Of a stretch of 64,000 nucleotides of DNA, positions 56,277-64,000 are shown piece by piece (the first letter of the stretch is position 1; every line of letters begins with the position of its first letter). Below the pieces are notes generated by a model. That model was not told the DNA's origin. It saw only the letters and a list, made by a program, of their open reading frames with translations, and made no database searches. The position numbers and the translations under genes are program-made. Source of the DNA: Harmothoe impar (lineage: Eukaryota > Annelida > Polychaeta > Phyllodocida > Polynoidae); NCBI GenBank assembly GCA_947462335.1, contig OX381714.1, positions 54,729,800-54,793,799 of the forward strand, in the 5' to 3' direction.

Positions 56277-57560
56277 ACATTGGTTGCCATAGACATGTAT
56301 TATGTTCAAGAGCTACCTGCCTGATAGGACACAGTGTACTAGATTCAATAACATGTTATCTGGTGATAATACCATTGTATTTGGAGTCACACAACGGTCT
56401 GTCCTTGGCTCTGTCTTATTCACAATATATATTAATTCTTTGCCATTTGACAGTCTTTGCCATTAATTGATGATTTTCATATTGTACTCTATGCTGATGA
56501 CGCGGTCATGTCTGTAACGGATCCAGAGCATATGCAAGTGTACCTTGACAAATTATCCACATGGTGTAGGGCAAATAGCCTGACGGTTAATGAGAATGGC
56601 AATGGATGGTTTATAATAACTTACATAATGCAAACCCTGTATTTACAATGAATAATGTTAATGTTATTTTAGAACGATGTCATACTTTTCAATACCTAGG
56701 TATTACAATGGATCTGGATTTGTCTTTTATCACCCATAGGAGGCAGGCCACAGCCAACATTTGACACAAAGTGAATGAGCTGAGCAAAGTAAGGACTCAT
56801 GTGGAAAATGATACTGCTCTCACTATATACAAAGCAATGGTGATAGCATTTTTCGATTATGGTGACTTTTTTGGGGATCGAGGAAAAATAGGAGAAAATA
56901 GGGAACTTCAGCTATTACAAAACAAAGGCCTAAGAACAGTATATAAGGTCAAGCTGGAAGAAAAAACCCTCTTTAATACTGCCGAATTACATAATAAGAG
57001 TTGATGTCTGTATCTGGATCACAGCTGTGATATACATTTATTATATTATGCCTTTACCTTGTCAAAACAACATGACATGCTGGACCTTCGAGACATACCT
57101 AGACGTAGACACTTGGGTAATAGGTTTAAGGCTATTCGTAGCCTTAAACCAATAATTATAAAAAGCGTCCTTTATAGGGCCATAGATCGTTGGAATGACC
57201 TCAAACGGCATTATAGACGCTTTGATACTCTGTGGCAATTTAAAAAAGCCATCCAACGCAATAACCCAAATTGCTTCATGGCGCAATGATGTCCTAATTG
57301 CCTTATTACTGTATCTCTCATCTCATCTCATCATTGATATTATTACCATTATCATCAAGATCACTGTTACCATTACATATGTTAATATATCTTATACTTA
57401 ATTATCATTATATTGCATACTCTGTACCAAGTCTCCATAGCACGACATGAGTATTTAAGACCGACAATCAACTACTGTAAAATAGATAGGGGTCAAGACG
57501 GCAGAAAGGTAATGCACCTAAGTCTAGGTTTGGCTATTAGCCATTAGATCCAATAAATAC
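56277..57560 (+). pseudogene. LINE reverse transcriptase fragment (3' part)
   Basis: Several frames carry non-LTR RT motifs in order: FKSYLPDRTQ, SVLGSVLFTIYIN, YADDAVM (catalytic), LDKLSTWCRANSL, TFQYLGITMD, IYKAMVIAFFDYGD and a C-terminal WNDLKRHYRRFDTLWQFKKAI. They are interrupted by stops and frame changes. The motif order is that of CR1/Jockey-type LINEs. An A/T-rich stretch near 57550-57580 may be the 3' end. It lies directly upstream of the receptor gene (opposite strand). Confidence 0.8.
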
Positions 57561-57611
57561 TTTTTTTAATTTAAAAAAAAAGTATGAATATATATGAGAC
57601 ATGAATATTGA

Positions 57612-57945
57612 AGTGGTCTCTCTGTATCAGGTGCTAGTGTACTAAATGGAGTGTGTATCGATGGTGTACACTGCTGCCCGCACCCTTATTGACATGCCTT
57701 TTAGCACTAATGAAGAAGCAGTGTCCATGTACCCCACAGGCTTAATATACTCCAATAATAAAGATATCTTAGATTTGATAACATTCTGACCAGCATCATG
57801 TGCAAATACATAGACATACTTATGGAAGTGGTCTCTCTGTATCAGGTGCTAGTGAACTAATGGAGTGTGTATCGATGTTGTACACTGCTGCCCCCACACT
57901 TTTAGCACTAATGAAGAAGCAGTGTCCACTTACCTTACAGGCGCA
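57612..57945 (+). repeat. Two direct copies of a ~125-bp unit
   Basis: 57612-57745 and 57826-57945 share GAAGTGGTCTCTCTGTATC, GTGTACTGCTGCCC-like and GAAGAAGCAGTGTCCA blocks, offset by about 214 bp. Confidence 0.75.
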
Positions 57946-58399
57946 ATATGGTCTACCTTGTCAGGTGGAGGACTAGACTAGTGATACAGCCTGACCCGTT
58001 TTTCCAGGCTGCCTGTTAATTCAGGCTGCCCAGCCTGGTTTAGCAGGCCGGGAGTCTTTGCAGGCAGGGTGTTAGGTCAGGTTACTCACACTCTCCCAGC
58101 ACACCAGCCTGGTATAATAAGCTGGAGGTCAGGCTTTCACACCTTCTCCAAGCAGGGGCAGCTGTTATGCCTGCCCTTATGGTTGTTGCATCAGATTAAA
58201 TACCAATTTTAACATGTAATTACTCAGAAATGCAGTTGACCAGGCACATAATGCATCCATAAGTTGGAAGGTGATGTACTGATCTACATCCTCCATGTGA
58301 GTTTACTCTTAGCAAATATCACATAAAGATCGCAAACATGATTATATGACAGTTATGTAACAAAACAGCCCTGAATACTAGGCTGAGCGACCTGTATAA

Positions 58400-58790
58400 A
58401 CAGGCTGGGTGTCAATATCGACCTTGTTGTCAAAATCAACTTTGGGTTCAAAATGATATTTGGTTCAAAATCCACATTGAAGTCGAAATTGGTTTGGGAG
58501 TCAAAATTGGTAAAACCGTTACCGTTTCAAAATATTAAATTATTTCCGTGTCAAAATGAGCAAAATCTGGAGTCAAAATCAGTGTAACCAGTTTTGAAGT
58601 CAAAATCGTCAAAACAAGCAAAACCTGTTTTGGTGTCAAAAAATCAGTTAAATCGTTTTCTGAGTCAAAATCTGTAAAATTGGTTTTGGAATCAAAATTG
58701 GTACTGGGTCAAAATCGGCAAAATCAGTTTTGTTGTAAAAATTGGCAAAATTGGTTTCAGAGTCAAAATCAGTTAATCTTTTGAAGTCAA
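58400..58790 (+). repeat. Degenerate GTCAAAATC tandem array
   Basis: Irregular repeats of GTCAAAATCGGTAAAAC / GTTTTGGAGTCAAAAT with period about 35-45 bp. Confidence 0.7.
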
Positions 58791-60043
58791 GGATAGAGTT
58801 CTCTTGTTGATAGTTTGGTCTGGTGGTATTTGTATACTGTTAATCACTCAGATTAAGGGCTGATACCCTAATATGACCCCCAGGAGATGCCCTGACGCTG
58901 GCAGGTGGTATAGGTTGTATCATTTTCATTCCAAATGCATCCTTTTGAGTTGATTTAGCTCTATCTCCAGTAATTTACTGTGAATTACTAATTAAAGATT
59001 TCCAAAAATATGAGCCGTGAAAATACACAATAGTTGAAGGTGATTACAGATCCGAGCCTTAATATATATCACATTGTGCCACAATACACTTCATAAAGAA
59101 TGCCCTGGGCACCCCTAATGTTAGAGAATATATAGATCTGAGCCATAATATACAATCTACCAGTAAATGCACCATTTCAAGTTTAGACTGTCAGAATTTT
59201 CCTAAATCTTTCACTCCAAGAAAATGATGACCCAGCCCCATTAATAAAGGATAAATACCGATATCTAAGCTATGATATATGATGTGCCAAAATCCACCAG
59301 ATTGTAGCATAACTGCATTTCACGTGCAGACTTCTAACAATCTTCCAACCCCTATCAAGCAGGAAGATTACAGAACTGAGCGCTTAGACCATTTCAAGTC
59401 TCGACATTCAGCCTACTTTGGTTAGATTCTACTTCCCTTCCTCCTTCTTTACAAATTACTGGATCCACCACTGCCTGCAGATTTGACATATTTTTTACTA
59501 AATCATAAATAATTATGGGTCTCTTGGATCGTGCCTGTTGATTAAGACCCCTTAAGTAAGTCAACCTATAAATGATATCCAAGGTAAAAAGGTTCAACCC
59601 CCAACATGGTATCTTAAATGATCTGAGAATCGGAGAATTCAGTGAACTAGCGTACTTACTTACGGAATGCCGGCCTTTTAGTGAAGTACCGCAGCAAGGC
59701 AATGTTCACCTGTGTCATACAAGACATTATTGATCATGAACTAAAGAGTCATTTCTCTAAGATCGACACAGTATTTGACGCTATTCCATTAGCGTGTATG
59801 ATGCAATGCCGCATTGTTTATTTACCACATACTGCCACTAGGGAACTATTGCAGTGTGTATTGATAGTCTGTCTGGCTGCACTTACAATGATACTCACTG
59901 GGCTTTTAGTGCTAATGGCCCAACACCCCTGCACTGCAGTTATAATCAATCAATCAAATAAATGGTCACAAGATGTGTTGTGTGTAGTATAGTTTGTGCG
60001 CATGCCTGGCCTCCATCTTTGTTTTCTGTTGCAAACAGGAGTA

Positions 60044-60268
60044 CCGTAAAACCTTGCGTATAAGACTAACTGGCGTATAAGCTGCACCCCGACCCTGAGC
60101 CGATCCTATAAGCTGCACCAGCGATCTGATTCTGGTGATTTTTATACTGTACTATAGGGGCAAAAAGTCACGTATATAAATGCTGCACCCTGACTCTGTG
60201 ATGATCCTATAACTGCACTAGCGATCTGATTTGCTTACAAGCCACGGCCTAGACGCCAAGTTTTACGG
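60044..60268. mobile_element. MITE with CCGTAAAACC ends
   Basis: CCGTAAAACCTTGCGTATAAG faces AAGTTTTACGG; TA on both sides. Inside, TATAAGCTGCACC-like blocks are repeated. Same family as 19549-20897. Confidence 0.7.
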
Positions 60269-62615
60269 TAACGCTTCTAGTTTTACCGTAATTTTTATGA
60301 AATATTGCAGTGCAATTGGTTTAACTAAACAGCGCCGTACTGCACTCCCCCATTGACATAACCGACTACATTATCTCACGGCCCTGTGACATCATCAAAA
60401 TGGTGGTTTCTCTACTTTTGAATGGCGTAGAAAGTAGCTATTTTAGGCCCTCCCTCCTGTAATAATTGGATTTGAATATACAAATGTTTAAAAATGTGAA
60501 CACAAAGGAGCACTTGTTTTAGTCCATTGACTGGGTTATTTCACTTCATGAAATCAGGTAGAAGCGAAATTGTACATCTTTAATAATCTTTGTCAAATTA
60601 TACTCACGAAACTATCTATATACACTCAGAGGACGGTTAAGACAAGTTTAGGAAATTCTATTTGACCTATACTAGAAATTACAACACAAATTACATGTCT
60701 TATTTTTCCTGTTTAGTCATTATTTTACAGACAGACATATAAAAAAGGATGGTATCAAAGGCTGTTTACAGTAGAGGCTTACTGTGTAATCTTTAGCTGT
60801 GTATATAAGCTGCGAGCGTATAAATGTCTGCAATGCCACACATTTACTGTAATCCATGGTACACTGATATTCCTAGGCTTCCTATACGACCAATCTCTCA
60901 GTCACTAGTGCCTAACCTAGTTAGTCATTTTTGGCTCCCTATACGACCAACCTAGGTAAGTTATTATTGTCAGGTTGGTCAACCTACCTTAGTCTTTTAA
61001 TTTCCAGGGGGAGCCACTGAGTGGTCATCACAGGTGGCACCAACTAGTGGGATACAAATGCAACACACCAATGATGAACCTAGGTTAGCAAATACTGACT
61101 GACCCCTCGGTCATTTTTGAATATAACTTTGTCATTGTGACTAACACTCATATGACCAACCTAGGATAGTCTGTACTGACTAACCCTTTCAACCTATGGA
61201 TTTTCAGTGTAGGGGAGGGGTCAGTCATAGGAAGTTATCCAGTGTCCACAGTATAACCATATACATGTTTATTAAATGGTTGGCCATGCGTTATAGCTCT
61301 AGAGAGGTCACATGCTGTTCGTTATAGTGTAACTCATTAACCATGTTATTCAAACATATGTCTAATCGAGCAAGAACTGAAGATCAAGCTCTTTGAGCTT
61401 CAAACTGTCTTTGAGCTTTGTAAATCATAGTAACACTTACTAGAGAATTGGTGAAAAAGGCATGTGCTTTTTGCAAAAAAAACTAAACAAAAAGAACTAT
61501 CCCTATTAGAGAACGGTCCCTCAGTCAATGGATTTTTCCATTATTAAGGTCTGCAGAGGTGTCCAACGTAAGAAAATTGGGAAAAAATAGTGATTTTTCA
61601 TTTTTTCCCCCCAATCTTCTCACTTTGAGTTTGAACAGCTCTGTAGACCTTAATAATAGGAATATCCACTAACTGAGCTAAATCATGTTTAGAATTCAGC
61701 CAATTGATCATAACAGTTAATTCTGATGATATTCCTTTCCATAGGGCTGTTCAAAGAAAAATAACCCAAAAAAGAACGTTTTTGTTCCATTCACATTCCA
61801 ACCCTAGCAACGATCATTCTAATGAAAGGAATTTGAATGAGGCATAGTATATATGATCATAATGATGTTTAATATGTAATACTCTGACAAAAACTCTTCA
61901 AGTTATAGATCATTAAAATTAATGTTCGTTTTCTGCATTAAAAGAAGGGGAAAGCCTATCTTTAAGGAGCAGGACTGATTGAATAATAGACCACAGAGAG
62001 AACATGTGTAAGGTATTGACAAACCTGCTCAAAAGCACCCAGCTATAACTCCAGTGTCATTACTTGAAATGATTTAATGCAATGGGTCTGACGACAGACC
62101 GTGTATACGTATATGTAGCTTGTTCAAGTGGGAATTTGTAAGTTGACTTCAAGAGGCTGGCATTTTTCTCCTCATGAGCCGCTAGAGTCTAATACCGTCA
62201 ATACGGCAACGTTGGAGTTCAGGATCAATTGGCGAGTGAATGGTGCCTGCTCGCACTACCACTCCGCCTATTTATTTGAATACTTGAATATTTCTGGTGA
62301 ATTCATTCATGCAAACGTTTATTGCCTAGAGTAATACTGATAAGATGACCGCACTTTGAGTTTATTGTTTACGCCACATGCCACGCACCTCAAGGAAATA
62401 AGGAAATAAAAATTGAAAAATTCTCTTGGTGATTTTGGAATACCTTGCCTACCTTATTTTAACACAAGGAATATATAAACATACGTAAACTGAAGTATAA
62501 TCCTACATCATAACATAAGGATAGTGTGGGAGCCCTATCCTCTACTCTGCAAGTCACCAGCTAAACCAAACTATCTCAGTCTCAACAAGGTGCTAGCCTG
62601 ACGTCCCTAGTGCCC

Positions 62616-62618
<3 letters not shown>

Positions 62619-62667
<49 letters not shown>

Positions 62668-62669
62668 TA
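62619..62669. repeat. (AT)n microsatellite
   Basis: About 25 uninterrupted TA dinucleotides. Confidence 0.95.
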
Positions 62670-62689
62670 TCTAATCTATAGTGTAGTAA

Positions 62690-63034
62690 TTTAATTTAAC
62701 TGGTAAGAGGAACTGTAAAGCCACAAAGTGCCTTAGTTTCTACTCTTGTTACCTGCACCCCACCCCCTGCACCCGTGATGTCTCCTGAAACGCCACTTTT
62801 GGCCATTGGACCAGCATCACTCCTCCTGCCCACACAAGCTGCGCATCAGGAACTTGTCTGCACACACCCTGTGATGTTTTCCCAGTTTTGTTCTTATTTT
62901 TATATGCTCTGCACTGTTTTATACATGTACATGAAGATTGTGAAATTCACAATGGAAATTTGCTGCTTGGGATGCAAACTTAAGAGGAGAAAGAAGGCAC
63001 CCTGTCTTCTTTCCTAACGGGCGAGGAGCTTAGT
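62690..63034 (+). other. Probable 5' leader of the LINE
   Basis: Sequence between the AT microsatellite and the endonuclease ORF. It has an 80-codon open frame from 62775 ending shortly before the ORF, with no recognised motif; it could be leader or a remnant ORF1. Confidence 0.3.
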
Positions 63035-64000
63035 ATGGAAAAAGGCCTGAAAATATTATGCCATAATTCAAGGAGCGTAGGAAATAAGATCTGGCAATAC
63101 AATCTACTGTTCAGGAAGCTGGATTATATTTGCATCAGCGAATCCTGGTTACATCCAGGAATAATGAACCACAGTGTTCAACTCGATGACATGACAGTTT
63201 ATCGCCAAGACCGTGATCATACCATCCATGACATTGATGAACTGGAAGGAGGCGGTGTAGCATGTTTTGTCTCTAACAAGTATGCCCCATACACACAAAA
63301 ACTTGACCACCTCTGTAGGGTAAATAAGAACATTGAGGTCTTAACATTAGCCACTACAGCACCTAACAGCAAACACCGCCTTGTGATTAGCGTGTACCGG
63401 CCGCCACGCGGAAATGTGAAGTCCTTTTATAAGGAACTAAGTGACATAATTAGTGAGAGTGGTATGTCAGATAAAGAGGTGTGGATATGTGGCGATATGA
63501 ATGTCGATTATAAACACCGCAACAGTCATAAGTATAAAAAGACCCTACGTTTTTTACGGACAAACCATCTGAAGCACCTACCAACTGGTTCAACCAGGCT
63601 ACACAAAAGAGGCTCAACTACAATTGACCACATATATACAAACAAAGGCAAACATGTGTCATCTGGAAATGTGAACGAACATCTCAGTGACCACATACCA
63701 ATCTATGCTGTGTTCAAGAAAATGAGGAATGGTCACACCAAACGTAAAGTAACTGGACGTAGTTACAGGAACTATAATAAGCAGAACCTAATTGATGCCA
63801 TATCTAGGCAAGTTAGCCCTGAGGCTCTAGATTCAATGGATGCTGATGGGCTGGCTGTTCTCTTAATTGAAAGTATCTCTACCTACCTAGATGAGGAATG
63901 CCCAATCCGTGACTTCCACATCCCGGAAGAGGACCGTCCATGGGTTGATGACAACGTACGTAGCCTAATAAAAGACAGACGCAAGTCCCTGAAACAAGCT
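63035..64000 (+). CDS. LINE APE-type endonuclease, N-terminal part of ORF2 (cut by window end)
   Basis: Open frame from ATG at 63035 to the window edge, 322 codons without a stop. Apurinic endonuclease motifs are in order: N-terminal CHNSRSVGNK, ISESWL, GGGVACFVS, VISVYRPP, WICGDMNVD and, near residue 225, LSDHIPI with the catalytic Asp-His pair. The last part (RPWVDDNVRSLIKDRR) is the linker that precedes the RT in CR1/Jockey-type LINEs. All catalytic residues I can place are present, so this copy may be young. The RT lies outside the window. Confidence 0.85.
   Translation, partial: MEKGLKILCHNSRSVGNKIWQYNLLFRKLDYICISESWLHPGIMNHSVQLDDMTVYRQDRDHTIHDIDELEGGGVACFVSNKYAPYTQKLDHLCRVNKNIEVLTLATTAPNSKHRLVISVYRPPRGNVKSFYKELSDIISESGMSDKEVWICGDMNVDYKHRNSHKYKKTLRFLRTNHLKHLPTGSTRLHKRGSTTIDHIYTNKGKHVSSGNVNEHLSDHIPIYAVFKKMRNGHTKRKVTGRSYRNYNKQNLIDAISRQVSPEALDSMDADGLAVLLIESISTYLDEECPIRDFHIPEEDRPWVDDNVRSLIKDRRKSLKQA

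Larger units (their letters stand above)
57946..62618. other. No gene seen; repeats only
   Basis: No exon-like sequence was recognised. It contains CAGGCTG-rich sequence near 58010-58130, a degenerate tandem array (58400-58790) and a MITE (60044-60268). Confidence 0.45.

Overview
The window is invertebrate animal nuclear DNA. Three host genes have GT-AG introns, there is a dense load of short terminal-inverted-repeat elements, a Penelope-like retroelement, two very large Gypsy-type LTR retrotransposons and pieces of APE-type LINEs. No bacterial features were seen. The sequence alone does not fix the phylum; a marine invertebrate is likely but this is inference.

Layout. 1-1.9 kb holds two MITEs and a tRNA-like gene. 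1.9-17.9 kb is one Penelope-like element (PLE, minus strand), flanked by a 16-bp target duplication and carrying 108-bp perfect inverted repeats and a hammerhead-like core. It was split by a 12.5-kb Gypsy element (element A, 4548-17091) whose two 521-bp LTRs differ at a single base. 18-22 kb is repeat-rich intergenic DNA with nested MITEs and minisatellites. 22.5-27.2 kb is a six-exon METTL24-like methyltransferase gene (+). 27-34 kb is non-coding with foldback and hairpin repeats. 35.35-37.17 kb is a three-exon divergent actin gene (+). Seventy bases past its stop codon begins a second Gypsy element (element B, 37240-48362, minus), which is decayed in pol and in its third ORF. 48-51 kb is repeats. 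51.36-56.17 kb is a seven-exon cys-loop receptor subunit gene (nicotinic receptor type, minus). 56.3-57.6 kb is a dead LINE 3' part, 57.6-62.6 kb is repeat-rich, and at 63.0 kb an intact LINE endonuclease ORF runs off the window.

The most interesting system is the pair of Gypsy elements. A and B are clearly related but diverged. Both have a tRNA-His-type primer site, a very short leader, Gag with one zinc knuckle, and a near-textbook -1 frameshift signal at the gag stop: heptamer, 5-nt spacer, then an 8-9-bp stem that covaries between the two copies. Both have Pol with C-terminal AT-hooks, a roughly 570-600-bp spacer with CCAAT and YY1-like motifs, and then a large third ORF. That ORF (1170 aa in A) is not an obvious envelope: it has no visible signal peptide or membrane segment. 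It carries a pair of zinc fingers, a disordered Pro/Ser/Thr-rich part and a C-terminal coiled coil. Its conservation between two diverged elements suggests a functional accessory gene, perhaps driven from its own internal promoter. Gene models here were built by eye from splice signals and protein families; no database search was run.
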